64,000 bases of DNA from Pseudoalteromonas sp. P1-9 (GTDB lineage Bacteria; Pseudomonadota; Gammaproteobacteria; Enterobacterales; Alteromonadaceae), in assembly GCF_001399975.1 (NCBI RefSeq), contig NZ_LKBD01000003.1:124001-188000 (forward strand), read 5' to 3'. Position numbers and translations under genes: made by a program. Positions 15,606 to 24,859 of this stretch are shown one piece after another (within the stretch, counting starts at the first letter, position 1; the number at the start of each line of letters is the position of its first letter). Under the pieces are notes generated by a model. That model worked only from the letters and a program-made list of their open reading frames with translations, was not told the DNA's origin and did no database searches.

Positions 15606-16955
15606 TTAGGTAAATGAATGAATAAATACCGCAGCAATGGCGAGAGGACACACAAATTTTGTGTACCATGGCCAGATTTTCCAGAACACGCCGGACTCAA
15701 CGTCTTCATTACCTTGTTTAATTTCTTCAACAAGTGAATTTCGTTGCCAAATCCAGCCTGCGAATACACAGCAGAACATTGCGATAATTGGCTGACCATA
15801 TTCTGTCGCCAATGTTGCCACAAAGTCGAGCATCGTACCGATGTTAAAAATAATCACAAAGCTGATTGCTAAAATACCAATACCAGTCCACGTAGTCGCG
15901 GTTTTACGCTCAATATTATGGCGCTCAACAAGATAAGATACAGGGCCTTCTAACATCGATATTGACGACGTAAGTGCAGCAATCGACATCAGGATAAAGA
16001 ATGCCAAGCCAACAAACACACCCAGTTGACCCATAGAGTCAAATAAACTAGGTAATACTTGGAATACCAGAGTTGGGCCTGCGAGCAGTGAACCGTCCTC
16101 AGCAAAAATTTGTACGCCTTGTTCCAATGCAACGTACATTGCTGGAATGACTAAAAGGCCTGCTAAAAATGCAATCGATACGTCAATAAATGTTACTTGT
16201 GCGCCGATGGTAACCATATTTTCTTTTTTCGAAATGTATGAACCATAGATCACCATTACGCTGGTGCCCAACGACAGTGAAAAGAATGCTTGGCCAAGTG
16301 CGCTAATCAGTAAGTCAGGATCAAGTACTCGCGAAATATCAGGATTAAGATAAGCTTCTAATCCTTTGTCTGCACCATCTAGGGTTAATACATAGATGAT
16401 CAGTAAAATAAGTAGAGCAATCATTGCAGGCATTAAACGTTTAGACCACTTTTCTATACCATCTTCTACGCCATTACGAATAATAATCACGGTTAAAAAC
16501 ATAAAAATTGCACAGAAGAAGATATTGCGTGCTACGCTATCGCTAACGGCCCACTCTGCAACGCTGGTGGCTCCGACGATGGTTGCACCTGCCTCTACGG
16601 CGTAAGATGTCATCCAACCGGCTAAAATACCGTAAAAGCTTAAAATAAGCGCTGCACAGACAATGCCGCCAAAGCCGACAATAAATGCGAAGCGTTTTTG
16701 TGTTTGCGTACGAGAAAGTTTTTCAAGAGACGTTACGGCATTCGCTTGGCCGTATCGCCCAATTAGAATTTCAGCCATAAATGCAGGATATGCTAGGCAA
16801 AACGCTAAAATTAAATACATTAGTACAAACGCTGCGCCACCATTGGTTGCCGTTTGTGTTGGGAAGCCCCAAATATTGCCAAGACCTACAGCACTGCCTG
16901 CTGCCGCCATGATAAATCCTAGTCGAGAGGAAAACTCTCCACGTGAAGCACTCAT
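15606..16955 (-). CDS. Sodium:neurotransmitter-symporter (NSS/SNF) family transporter
   Basis: 449 residues with about 11-12 membrane helices. The first helix carries the diagnostic GSAVGLGNIWGFP motif, where unwound TM1 binds sodium and substrate; the N-terminal Arg in SRLGF matches the gate residue. These inner-membrane carriers import amino acids with Na+; the exact substrate is not readable. Stand-alone gene ending at a bidirectional terminator. Confidence 0.9.
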   Translation of the reverse strand: MSASRGEFSSRLGFIMAAAGSAVGLGNIWGFPTQTATNGGAAFVLMYLILAFCLAYPAFMAEILIGRYGQANAVTSLEKLSRTQTQKRFAFIVGFGGIVCAALILSFYGILAGWMTSYAVEAGATIVGATSVAEWAVSDSVARNIFFCAIFMFLTVIIIRNGVEDGIEKWSKRLMPAMIALLILLIIYVLTLDGADKGLEAYLNPDISRVLDPDLLISALGQAFFSLSLGTSVMVIYGSYISKKENMVTIGAQVTFIDVSIAFLAGLLVIPAMYVALEQGVQIFAEDGSLLAGPTLVFQVLPSLFDSMGQLGVFVGLAFFILMSIAALTSSISMLEGPVSYLVERHNIERKTATTWTGIGILAISFVIIFNIGTMLDFVATLATEYGQPIIAMFCCVFAGWIWQRNSLVEEIKQGNEDVESGVFWKIWPWYTKFVCPLAIAAVFIHSFT

Positions 16956-17120
16956 ATATTTTTCTCGTTATTAGTTTGCCGCCCAATCTACTGTAAATTG
17001 AAATAAATTAATAGAGTGAGTTCGCTTGATTTAGATCAATAAGATTAAAAAAATGTAAACAATCAAATTCGCTAAATTGTTAAATGTAATAGTTGCGTAA
17101 TTTGTTAAAGGGCGAGCGGG

Positions 17121-18431
17121 CTACCATGAACTGGTCTTGTTCTTTAAATGGCAGCGATGTGGCAAGCGTAAAGTAAATTTTGCACCGCCGAGTTCTTTGG
17201 AGCGAGATACTTTAATATCGCCGAAATGCCATGCGATGACTTTTGCGACGATAGCAAGCCCAAGACCATAGTTTTTTGCCGCACGGTTACGGTGATTTTC
17301 TTGCTGGAAGAAAGGTTTTAATACGTTATCTAGGTTCGCTTCATCAATGCCCGGACCATCGTCTTCAATTTCAATAAACGTGTCAGCGTGGGTTTGCGTC
17401 GTGCTAATCGTAATGGTGGTTTTTGCAAAGTCAGCGGCGTTACTTAGTAAATTAACAATGGCGCGGGCTAACCAGTGCGGATCCACGTAAAGCTGCTGGG
17501 TATCTGATTTTATTTCCAGTTTGATAGATTGCGCATTGAGTTTAGGTTCAACTTGATAAAAACAGTTATCAAATAGCTCAGTGCTGGTGATGGCAGTAGG
17601 TGATATTTGATACGATTTTTGCTCAAGGGTCGCGTACTCTAAATAGCTATTTAGCATCGACTCCATTTGATCTAAGTCGTTTTCCATGCGTTCAAGGTAA
17701 TGCTGAATTTTAGTTGGATCTTTGGTATCGATCGCGGCATCTAAGCCAAACCGTAAACACGCAAGGGGAGTACGTATATCGTGCGACATACTGGATGCGA
17801 GTAGTTGGTTTTCTTCGATCAACTGCTGTATTTGGTCGGCCATGCGGTTGTAGCTGGTTTCTAGCTCACGAATATAGCTTAGCCCGGTTAAGTTAATACG
17901 CGCATCGAGGTTGCCGTTGGCAAATTGTGCGGTGGCCTTATTTAGCAAACTTAATCGTTTGGTGAGTGGTGCGAGCCACCACCACATAAAAATGCAAATG
18001 CCTAGATAAAAACCAACGGTTAAAAAGAGATCGGTACGATTAGTTGGCATTGGTGGCTTTTCAACACGCAACTGAATATGGCTATCGGCTAATTCAGCAC
18101 TTGTTTGAATCAAATAAAAACCTAATTCGTCTTCTAGGGTAATACCGCCAGGCACCAGTAATTCACCGTGTAGTTCACGAGGCAATGCAAGCTCACTATT
18201 GCTGTGGTAGCTCAAACTGAAATGGCTCGCTTGGGTGAAGCGTTTTAAAAAGGCTTCATGCTCGCTTTTAGGGTGATGGCTTATTTCAGCAACCACACCT
18301 GCAAGTATTTGCTTTTCAACTTTAAAATTATCGTGATTACTCGGAGGCGCACTTAATGAATCAATCAACCAACCAAGAATAAATGATGAAATCAGTGCGC
18401 CTGTGATCAGGCTAATATAAAGCTTTTTCAT
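17121..18431 (-). CDS. Sensor histidine kinase (cassette 2)
   Basis: 436 residues. TM1 about 5-25, periplasmic sensor about 26-132, TM2 about 134-153, a HAMP domain about 155-210, then HisKA with His217 in SSMSHDIRTPLACLRFG. HATPase_c boxes: LLSNAADFA (N), DDGPGID (G1), NYGLGLAI (G2). It follows its regulator by 3 bp. It has the same architecture as the kinase at 2548-3789, but the sensor regions differ strongly, so the two kinases probably detect different signals. Confidence 0.88.
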   Translation of the reverse strand: MKKLYISLITGALISSFILGWLIDSLSAPPSNHDNFKVEKQILAGVVAEISHHPKSEHEAFLKRFTQASHFSLSYHSNSELALPRELHGELLVPGGITLEDELGFYLIQTSAELADSHIQLRVEKPPMPTNRTDLFLTVGFYLGICIFMWWWLAPLTKRLSLLNKATAQFANGNLDARINLTGLSYIRELETSYNRMADQIQQLIEENQLLASSMSHDIRTPLACLRFGLDAAIDTKDPTKIQHYLERMENDLDQMESMLNSYLEYATLEQKSYQISPTAITSTELFDNCFYQVEPKLNAQSIKLEIKSDTQQLYVDPHWLARAIVNLLSNAADFAKTTITISTTQTHADTFIEIEDDGPGIDEANLDNVLKPFFQQENHRNRAAKNYGLGLAIVAKVIAWHFGDIKVSRSKELGGAKFTLRLPHRCHLKNKTSSW

Positions 18432-18434
18432 TAA

Positions 18435-19133
18435 CTACCAAGCTTGGCTTACGAACAAATAACCTTTGCCCCAAATGGTTTTTATTTTATTTGGGCTTTG
18501 AGGGTCGTCGCCAATTTTCTTACGAAGCGCAGAAATAAGCACATCAACGCTGCGGTCTAAGCCGTCGTATTCTCTGCCTTTGGTCGCTAAAAACACGCTA
18601 TCGCGGTCGAGAATTTGATCTGCATTTGATGCCAAGTAAAACAACAAGGAATATTCGGCATTTGAAAGGGCGAGTTTAGTACCATCTAAAAATACGTCGC
18701 GTGACAAGGTATCGATTTGTAAGCTTCCAATGCTGATCTCATCAGAATTGGCATCCGAGCCCCCTTGTTTTTCACGCATTACTGCATTGATACGCGCAAG
18801 TAATACACGTGGACGCACAGGTTTTATGACATAATCACTTGCGCCTACTTCTAAGCCAAGTACTTCATCAATTTCATCGCCTTTTGCTGTCATCATAATA
18901 ATTGGCTGATGATAGAAAATACGTAAATCGCGACACACACTCATGCCATCTTTACCTGGCAGCATTAAGTCTAGTAATACTAAATCGGGGTTATGTTTTT
19001 TTACTGCCTGCACAGCTTCGTCACCACGATGACACAAAACAACGTCAAAGCCTTGTTCAACTAAGTACTCACTTACCCATTGTGCAAGCGATGTGTCATC
19101 TTCAACTAATAGTATTTTTTTTGCTATATCCAT
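18435..19133 (-). CDS. OmpR/PhoB-family response regulator (cassette 2)
   Basis: About 232 residues from the ATG at 19133, whose first base is the last base of the DUF3019 stop (TAATG overlap). A GTG 15 bases further upstream is possible but less likely. The receiver has VEDD, the phospho-acceptor Asp55 in LLDLMLPGKDG and the Lys in YVIKP. The winged helix carries DRDSVFLATKGREYDGLDRS, then VDVLISALRKKIG, and ends WGKGYLFVSQAW. It is closely similar to the regulator at 1839-2525, especially in the recognition region, so both may read related sites. Confidence 0.9.
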   Translation of the reverse strand: MDIAKKILLVEDDTSLAQWVSEYLVEQGFDVVLCHRGDEAVQAVKKHNPDLVLLDLMLPGKDGMSVCRDLRIFYHQPIIMMTAKGDEIDEVLGLEVGASDYVIKPVRPRVLLARINAVMREKQGGSDANSDEISIGSLQIDTLSRDVFLDGTKLALSNAEYSLLFYLASNADQILDRDSVFLATKGREYDGLDRSVDVLISALRKKIGDDPQSPNKIKTIWGKGYLFVSQAW

Positions 19134-19558
19134 TAAAACAGTCTCCACCGACGTTTCTTTCGCTTATTGGTGTATACCCAATTTACTTTCATTTCTACGG
19201 GCTCGCTTATTTGCCCTGAGCTAATTTCAACTAATTCGTATTGCACTGCTTCTGGCGAGTTAAATTCACTGTCTAATTCACCAAAGGTACTGCTATACCA
19301 GCAGCGAATCAGTTTTTTATCATTTACTGTGCGAATACAATAATCGCCTCTAACCGGCGCATGCCACTGGAACTTTAATTTGGTGTAACAGTGTTTTCCT
19401 TGACGCAATGCCACACATTTCTCAGGGAAAATGGCCAGTTCAGGGTGCGATAATGGCAAATTGACGTTCTTTTCAGCGTCGGCAAAACACATGCTCGCGA
19501 AGAAAAATAACGCAATAAGTTTGAGCTTAATAAGGACAAATTTAAGGTTAAAATACAT
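19133..19558 (-). CDS. DUF3019-family secreted protein (cassette 2)
   Basis: About 141 residues from the ATG at 19558; a TTG 12 bases earlier is also in frame. The signal peptide ends near CFADA. The mature protein repeats the family cysteine pattern C-x8-C-x16-C-x11-CW and ends in a basic aromatic tail (KRKKRRWRLF). The start overlaps the end of the mipA-like gene by 11 bp, exactly as in cassette 1, and its stop overlaps the regulator's start. Function unknown. Likely exported to the periplasm and acting with the MipA-like protein and the kinase. Confidence 0.68.
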   Translation of the reverse strand: MYFNLKFVLIKLKLIALFFFASMCFADAEKNVNLPLSHPELAIFPEKCVALRQGKHCYTKLKFQWHAPVRGDYCIRTVNDKKLIRCWYSSTFGELDSEFNSPEAVQYELVEISSGQISEPVEMKVNWVYTNKRKKRRWRLF

Positions 19559-20384
19559 AGCGTATGCCAACCTTAGCTTTGTGTCGTAAGCTGTTAGAGA
19601 TTAATGGGCTGTTGCTAATTTCCTTGGAATACCAAGAGGATAACCAGCCACCAAGAAACACCCAATCTTCGTTAATTGGGTATTCAGCGTGAATTTCAAA
19701 GGTTAGGCTGTAAGCTGCACTTGGGTTGTACTGTGGTCTAAATCCGGCGATTGTTTCGTTGGCATCGACGCCAAAGTAATAACCAGTAAAATCCGATGAA
19801 TAAATATTTAGGCCAGAGCCAACACGAAATTCCCAATTGCGATAATCTTGAATAGTACTAATAAAACCACTTGCCCAAAGGCTTTTGTGTGCACCTGAAA
19901 TGTCGTGGAGAATTTCTAACGATAACTGGTGGGTTTTTTCTTTACGGGTAAGGCGAAGACCTGCGTTGAAATCATCTTCACGTTCTGTCACTCCGCGTAG
20001 TTCAGATACTAAATCGTCGTCGTAAAAGGTGCCAGTTTCGTCAAAGCCTTCATGGGCGTTAATCGCGAATAAATCGAGACTCCAGTCATACTTATCAACG
20101 AGGTTGTAACCAATCGTCAAGCCACCTGTAAGCTGTGAGTTATCAACATCAAAATAAAATTTGTCGTAGTTGATGGCAACATTGATGTTTAATTCAAAAC
20201 CATCTTGATAGTCCACACCTTGTAAATAGTGTTTATCGACATAGTAGCCAGCACCAAAACTCCAATCCCACGTGAACCCGTCACTTGCCTCGAGAGTGTT
20301 GTCTGCATAAAGCCGATTACTAGCAAGGCAGGGCGTCGCAAGCAAGGTGCTCAAAATAAGAAGTGAAATTGTAATTTTGTTCAT
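19548..20384 (-). CDS. MipA/OmpV-family outer-membrane protein (cassette 2)
   Basis: 278 residues. Signal peptide about 1-21 (ending CLAS), then a barrel-like pattern of amphipathic strands with FGAGYYVDKHYL, LTGGLTIGYNL and GFRPQYNPSAAYS, ending in RYVF with the C-terminal Phe needed for outer-membrane assembly. It is a distant paralogue of the protein at 644-1453 with the same neighbours in the same order. It is the first gene of cassette 2, preceded by a phased TGTA array at 20446-20481. Confidence 0.75.
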   Translation of the reverse strand: MNKITISLLILSTLLATPCLASNRLYADNTLEASDGFTWDWSFGAGYYVDKHYLQGVDYQDGFELNINVAINYDKFYFDVDNSQLTGGLTIGYNLVDKYDWSLDLFAINAHEGFDETGTFYDDDLVSELRGVTEREDDFNAGLRLTRKEKTHQLSLEILHDISGAHKSLWASGFISTIQDYRNWEFRVGSGLNIYSSDFTGYYFGVDANETIAGFRPQYNPSAAYSLTFEIHAEYPINEDWVFLGGWLSSWYSKEISNSPLISNSLRHKAKVGIRYVF

Positions 20385-20445
20385 TGTAATAATTATAGTT
20401 GTACTGATCTGTGGCTAAATGCTGTTTAATAAAATACGTATTATA

Positions 20446-20481
20446 TGTATAAATGTGTAGTTCACATGTAAAAAAATGTAG
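20446..20481. promoter_or_regulatory. Four phased TGTA half-sites upstream of cassette 2
   Basis: On the + strand TGTA(T/A/G) occurs at 20446, 20456, 20467 and 20477, giving periods of 10, 11 and 10 bp. All four would face the same side of the helix. The array begins 61 bp from the start of the mipA-like gene. Read on the other strand, 20467-20480 is TACATTTTTTTACA, one base off the RstA-box consensus of E. coli (TACATNTNGTTACA). Candidate binding array for the cassette's own regulator. Confidence 0.5.
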
Positions 20482-20582
20482 TTGTTCAGCTTGGACAAAC
20501 AAAATATTTAAAAGTTTTGCCTGCATCCTTGTTATTGGCTTGTTAAACTATGTGCGTATTTATTCCGAGAATAGCGATATAT

Positions 20583-21734
20583 ATGCGGTTTTTGTTTTTC
20601 TCAACATTTTTGAGTTTTAGTTGTTTTTCAGTTGCGGATAGTCTTGATAACGCAAACGAACAGGTTGATTTTGACCTTTTTGTTAAAGGTTACAAGAACA
20701 CCATGGTATCTAAATTAAGAAAAAAAGGTATCCCAGGTGCGGCACTGTCAGTTGTAAAAGTAGATGCGGGGGAGTTTGCCTATGGCTATGGTAAAACCAA
20801 ACGCATTAGTGGTAAACCTATTACCACCAGTACACGCTTTCGTTTAGCGTCGGTATCAAAAACATTTGCGGGGTCTTTGGCTGCAAAGCTCGCCAGTGAA
20901 GGGCAGTTAAAGCTTGACGATACGGTGACTAAATATCTGCCGGATTTTCATTTCCACAGTCGTGATAAAAAACTGCGGGTGTCGCATTTATTAAGTCATA
21001 GCAGTGGCCTTGTACCCAATGCGTACGACAATCTTATTGAATCACGCATGCCTTATGACAAAATTAAAAACAAGCTTGCAGAAGTAGAACCGATTTGTTC
21101 ACCGGGGCGTTGTTATGGTTATCAAAATGTGATGTTTAGCCTGATTGGTGATGTGATCGAAAAATCCACGCAGATGGATTACAGCACCTGGGTAAATGAA
21201 TTCTTGTTTAAACCGTTAAACATGAAAAATGCGAGCCTTGGTATACAAGCCATGATGCAAGATGACAATTATGCTCATCCACACGTGCGGGCTCGCAAGC
21301 GTTGGTACACCACAAAAATTAAACCAAATTACTATAAGGTTGGTCCTGCAGCGGGCGTTAATGCCAGTGCAGATGATATGGTGCAGTGGCTCAAAGCACA
21401 GCTTGGCCAATACCCAAGTGTGTTATCAAAAGAATCACTGGCGCTGCAAAGTACACCACAAATTAAAACCAAAAAAGAGTTAAGGCGTCGAGTTTGGCGT
21501 AAAAACCTAAATCAAGCTCATTACGGATTGGGCTGGCGCATTTACGACTACAAAGGCGAGAAAATTTATTATCACAGTGGTTGGGTGCAAGGGTACCGTG
21601 CTGATGTGTTGGTTATTCCAAGATTAGAGTTAGGCTTTAGTTTGATGATAAATGCCGAAGCCGGTATTTTGAACGAGCTGACTACGGATTTTCTTGATTT
21701 AACGTTAAAGCAGTACAATAAAAAACGCGCTTAA
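20583..21734 (+). CDS. Beta-lactamase-family (class C type) serine hydrolase, exported
   Basis: About 383 residues from the ATG at 20583, which begins a signal peptide ending near SVADS; an upstream ATG at 20550 would add 11 residues and spoil it. Active-site motifs of the penicillin-binding-like fold are present: SVSK (SxxK nucleophile and base), YQN (Y-x-N) and HSG in place of KTG. Additional family segments are LSHSSGL and GYRADVLVIP. Such periplasmic hydrolases include esterases, D-aminopeptidases and transpeptidase-like enzymes; true beta-lactamase activity cannot be assumed. It is divergent from cassette 2 with about 200 bp between them. Confidence 0.85.
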   Translation: MRFLFFSTFLSFSCFSVADSLDNANEQVDFDLFVKGYKNTMVSKLRKKGIPGAALSVVKVDAGEFAYGYGKTKRISGKPITTSTRFRLASVSKTFAGSLAAKLASEGQLKLDDTVTKYLPDFHFHSRDKKLRVSHLLSHSSGLVPNAYDNLIESRMPYDKIKNKLAEVEPICSPGRCYGYQNVMFSLIGDVIEKSTQMDYSTWVNEFLFKPLNMKNASLGIQAMMQDDNYAHPHVRARKRWYTTKIKPNYYKVGPAAGVNASADDMVQWLKAQLGQYPSVLSKESLALQSTPQIKTKKELRRRVWRKNLNQAHYGLGWRIYDYKGEKIYYHSGWVQGYRADVLVIPRLELGFSLMINAEAGILNELTTDFLDLTLKQYNKKRA

Positions 21735-21748
21735 AGCGCGTTTTTTTT
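21721..21748 (+). terminator. Terminator overlapping the serine-hydrolase stop codon
   Basis: AAAACGCGC / GCGCGTTTT stem; the TAA stop lies in the loop, and a run of eight T follows. Confidence 0.85.
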
Positions 21749-21770
21749 ACAGGTTAAAATATGTTTTACA

Positions 21771-22067
21771 TTAACCTTTTGGCAGTTGGATTTTCTTATC
21801 TTCGCTTTGTTTATAAAGCACAATAATATGACCAATTGTTTGTAGCTTGATAGCACCCGTTTCGCGCACAATGGCTTCAAAAATAAGCGCTTTAGTTTCA
21901 CGGTCACTAGTTGGTACTTTCACTTTAATCAGTTCGTGAATGCCAAGTGCGTTTTCAATTTCGAGTAACACACCTTCAGTTAAACCATTTGCACCTAAAA
22001 GAACAACAGGATTTAACGCGTGTGCTTCGCCTTTTAAAAACTGCTTTTGTTTGTTTGATAACTTCAT
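21771..22067 (-). CDS. yhbY: YhbY-family CRM-domain RNA-binding protein
   Basis: 98 residues forming one CRM domain: LSNKQKQFLKGEAHALNPVV at the N-terminus and the GANGLTEGV loop that binds RNA. YhbY associates with pre-50S ribosomes. It is divergent from rlmE, another 50S-assembly gene, as in E. coli and many relatives. Confidence 0.93.
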   Translation of the reverse strand: MKLSNKQKQFLKGEAHALNPVVLLGANGLTEGVLLEIENALGIHELIKVKVPTSDRETKALIFEAIVRETGAIKLQTIGHIIVLYKQSEDKKIQLPKG

Positions 22068-22153
22068 ATTTAGTAAATTTCGCAGAAATAATCTTGAATT
22101 AAGGGTATTCTACCGCCATATATCCAATATTACTAATTCTAGAGTAGAATTTA

Positions 22154-22783
22154 ATGGCTAATAAAAAGCATTCGGCAAGTTCAAAACGCTGGTTAAAGGA
22201 GCATTTTGATGATGTATATGCCAATGAAGCCCGTAAACTCGGGTATCGCTCGCGGGCTTACTTCAAAATTGAAGAGCTCGACAAAAAAGATAAATTAATT
22301 CGCCCAGGACTTACCGTGGTGGACTTAGGTGCAGCACCAGGTGGTTGGTCGCAGTATGCGGCGGATAAGGTTGGTGATAACGGCACAGTAATATCTTGTG
22401 ACATTTTACCAATGGATCCCCTGCCTGGCGTTGAATTTTTACAAGGTGACTTTCGTGAAGAAGCGGTACTGGATGCACTGTTATCACGAATTGATGGTAA
22501 GAACGTTGATCTTGTCATGTCGGATATGGCGCCTAATATGAGCGGAAATAACGTGACAGATCAGGCTGGTAGCATGTACTTAGTCGAACTTGCATTTGAT
22601 ATGTGCCATCAAGTACTTAAACCAAACGGCAATTTTGCTGTCAAAGTGTTCCAAGGAGAGGGATTTGATCAATTTGTTAAAGACTTACGTAATAGTTTTA
22701 AGACCGTTAAAATTCGCAAACCAGATTCGTCGCGTGCGCGCTCTCGCGAAGTTTATATAGTAGCGACAGGTTACAAACTGTAG
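22154..22783 (+). CDS. rlmE: 23S rRNA (uridine-2552) 2'-O-methyltransferase RlmE (FtsJ/RrmJ)
   Basis: 209 residues, as in E. coli. It methylates the ribose of U2552 in the A-loop of 23S rRNA, a late 50S-assembly step. The Rossmann SAM site [15 protein letters not shown], the catalytic Lys in [13 protein letters not shown], the Asp in [13 protein letters not shown] and the Lys in [10 protein letters not shown] are all present. Upstream of ftsH in the conserved order. Confidence 0.96.
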   Translation: MANKKHSASSKRWLKEHFDDVYANEARKLGYRSRAYFKIEELDKKDKLIRPGLTVVDLGAAPGGWSQYAADKVGDNGTVISCDILPMDPLPGVEFLQGDFREEAVLDALLSRIDGKNVDLVMSDMAPNMSGNNVTDQAGSMYLVELAFDMCHQVLKPNGNFAVKVFQGEGFDQFVKDLRNSFKTVKIRKPDSSRARSREVYIVATGYKL

Positions 22784-22841
22784 TACAGTATTCATAGTTA
22801 AATATTTTTTTCAATGTTAGATAAGACAAGAGGTTAATGCC

Positions 22842-24809
22842 TTGAGTGATATGGCTAAAAATTTAATTCTCTGGTTGGTAATCGCCGTAGTTTTAATGTC
22901 GGTATTCCAGAGTTTCAATCCAGGCGAAGGCGCTAACCGCCAGCTCGCATATTCGCAGTTTGTAAAGGATGCCCGTGCACAGCAAGTGCGCGAAGCGAAG
23001 TTTGATCGCACAGCTGGCATCGTATATGGCACAAAATTAAATGGTGAGCAGTTTAAAACTGTTATCCCAATGCACGATCAGTACATTGTTGACGAGCTGA
23101 TTAAAAGCGGTGCAATTGTTGAAGGTGTAGAACCGGAAGAACAGTCATTACTGGCAACTATCTTCATTTCTTGGTTCCCAATGTTACTGCTTATTGGTGT
23201 TTGGATATTCTTCATGCGTCAAATGCAAGGCGGTGGCGGCAAAGGTGCCATGTCATTCGGTAAGAGCAAGGCGCGCCTAATGAGCGAAGACCAAGTTAAA
23301 ACGACGTTTGCCGATGTAGCTGGTTGTGATGAAGCAAAAGAAGACGTTACTGAGCTAGTAGATTTCTTACGTGACCCATCAAAATTCCAAAAGTTGGGTG
23401 GTAGCATTCCGAAGGGCGTACTGATGGTAGGTCCTCCAGGTACAGGTAAAACATTACTTGCAAAAGCGGTTGCAGGTGAAGCAAAAGTACCATTCTTTAC
23501 AATTTCAGGTTCTGACTTCGTTGAAATGTTCGTTGGTGTTGGTGCATCGCGTGTGCGTGACATGTTTGAACAAGCTAAGAAAGCTGCGCCTTGTATCATC
23601 TTCATCGATGAAATCGATGCGGTAGGTCGCCAGCGTGGTGCAGGTCTTGGCGGTGGTCACGATGAGCGCGAGCAAACACTTAACCAAATGCTTGTTGAAA
23701 TGGATGGCTTTGAAGGTAATGAAGGTATTATCGTAATTGCTGCAACTAACCGTCCAGATGTATTAGACCCAGCGCTATTGCGTCCAGGTCGTTTTGACCG
23801 CCAAGTAGTTGTTGGTTTACCTGATATCCGCGGTCGTGAACAAATTCTTAAAGTACACATGCGCAAAGTGCCTCTGGCAGACAACGTTGAGCCAGCACTA
23901 ATTGCACGTGGTACACCTGGTTTCTCAGGTGCTGATCTTGCTAACCTTGTTAATGAAGCTGCTCTTTTTGCTGCGCGTGGTAATAAGCGTGTAGTTAGCA
24001 TGGCCGAGTTTGATGCTGCAAAAGATAAAATCATGATGGGCGCAGAGCGCAAGTCAATGGTTATGAGCGAGCAAGAAAAAGAAATGACGGCATACCACGA
24101 AGCTGGTCACGCTATTGTTGGGCGTTTAGTGCCTGAACATGATCCTGTTTACAAGGTATCAATTATCCCGCGTGGTCGTGCACTTGGTGTAACTATGTAT
24201 TTACCAGAGCAAGACCGTGTAAGTCATTCTAAGCAACATTTAGAGTCGATGATTTCAAGCCTTTACGGTGGTCGTATTGCTGAAGAACTCATCTATGGTG
24301 CAGACAAAGTGACTACCGGCGCAAGCAACGATATTGAACGTGCAACTGATATTGCACACAAAATGGTTACGCAATGGGGTTTAAGTGAAAAACTAGGTCC
24401 GCTTCTTTATTCAGAAGATCAAGGCGAAGTTTTCATGGGTCGTAGTCAAACGCAGAACAAGAGCATGTCTGGTGAAACGGCTAAGCTGATTGATGCAGAA
24501 GTACGTGACTTCTCAGATCGCAACTATCAGCGCGCTGAAGATATTCTAAAAGAAAATATGGATATCCTTCACGCAATGAAAGACGCGTTAATGAAGTATG
24601 AAACGATTGATGCTGCGCAAATTGATGACCTAATGGCGCGTCGCGAAGTGCGCCCGCCACGTGATGCACATGATCGTAAAGACGATGACAAGCCAAGTGC
24701 AGGCGCAACAGCCACTGGCGACAAAGAACCTCAAGCAGAAAAACAGGTTGATACAGAGAAAAAACCTGAAAATAAACTTGATGACACCGACCAACCATCG
24801 GTAAACTAA
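22842..24809 (+). CDS. ftsH: ATP-dependent zinc metalloprotease FtsH
   Basis: 655 residues. Inner-membrane AAA+ protease degrading misfolded membrane proteins, sigma32 and LpxC. Two N-terminal membrane helices flank a periplasmic domain; Walker A GPPGTGKT (about 196-203), Walker [12 protein letters not shown], the SRH with RPGRFDRQ, and the zinc site HEAGH (about 419-423). The start is set at TTG 22842: AAGAGG lies about 8 bases upstream, whereas the ATG at 22851 would be too far. The C-terminal ~45 residues are a charged tail. Confidence 0.97.
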   Translation: MSDMAKNLILWLVIAVVLMSVFQSFNPGEGANRQLAYSQFVKDARAQQVREAKFDRTAGIVYGTKLNGEQFKTVIPMHDQYIVDELIKSGAIVEGVEPEEQSLLATIFISWFPMLLLIGVWIFFMRQMQGGGGKGAMSFGKSKARLMSEDQVKTTFADVAGCDEAKEDVTELVDFLRDPSKFQKLGGSIPKGVLMVGPPGTGKTLLAKAVAGEAKVPFFTISGSDFVEMFVGVGASRVRDMFEQAKKAAPCIIFIDEIDAVGRQRGAGLGGGHDEREQTLNQMLVEMDGFEGNEGIIVIAATNRPDVLDPALLRPGRFDRQVVVGLPDIRGREQILKVHMRKVPLADNVEPALIARGTPGFSGADLANLVNEAALFAARGNKRVVSMAEFDAAKDKIMMGAERKSMVMSEQEKEMTAYHEAGHAIVGRLVPEHDPVYKVSIIPRGRALGVTMYLPEQDRVSHSKQHLESMISSLYGGRIAEELIYGADKVTTGASNDIERATDIAHKMVTQWGLSEKLGPLLYSEDQGEVFMGRSQTQNKSMSGETAKLIDAEVRDFSDRNYQRAEDILKENMDILHAMKDALMKYETIDAAQIDDLMARREVRPPRDAHDRKDDDKPSAGATATGDKEPQAEKQVDTEKKPENKLDDTDQPSVN

Positions 24810-24816
24810 CAACCCT

Positions 24817-24846
24817 AAAAACCCCGAGCAATTCGGGGTTTTTTTA
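24817..24846 (+). terminator. Terminator after ftsH
   Basis: AACCCCGA / TCGGGGTT stem followed by T7, 14 bp before folP. Confidence 0.88.
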
Positions 24847-24859
24847 AATCTACATTTCT

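Noticed and set aside
20583-21734. True class C beta-lactamase resistance gene
   Set aside because: SxxK and Y-x-N are present, but the third motif is HSG rather than KTG; the protein fits general serine hydrolases/esterases better.
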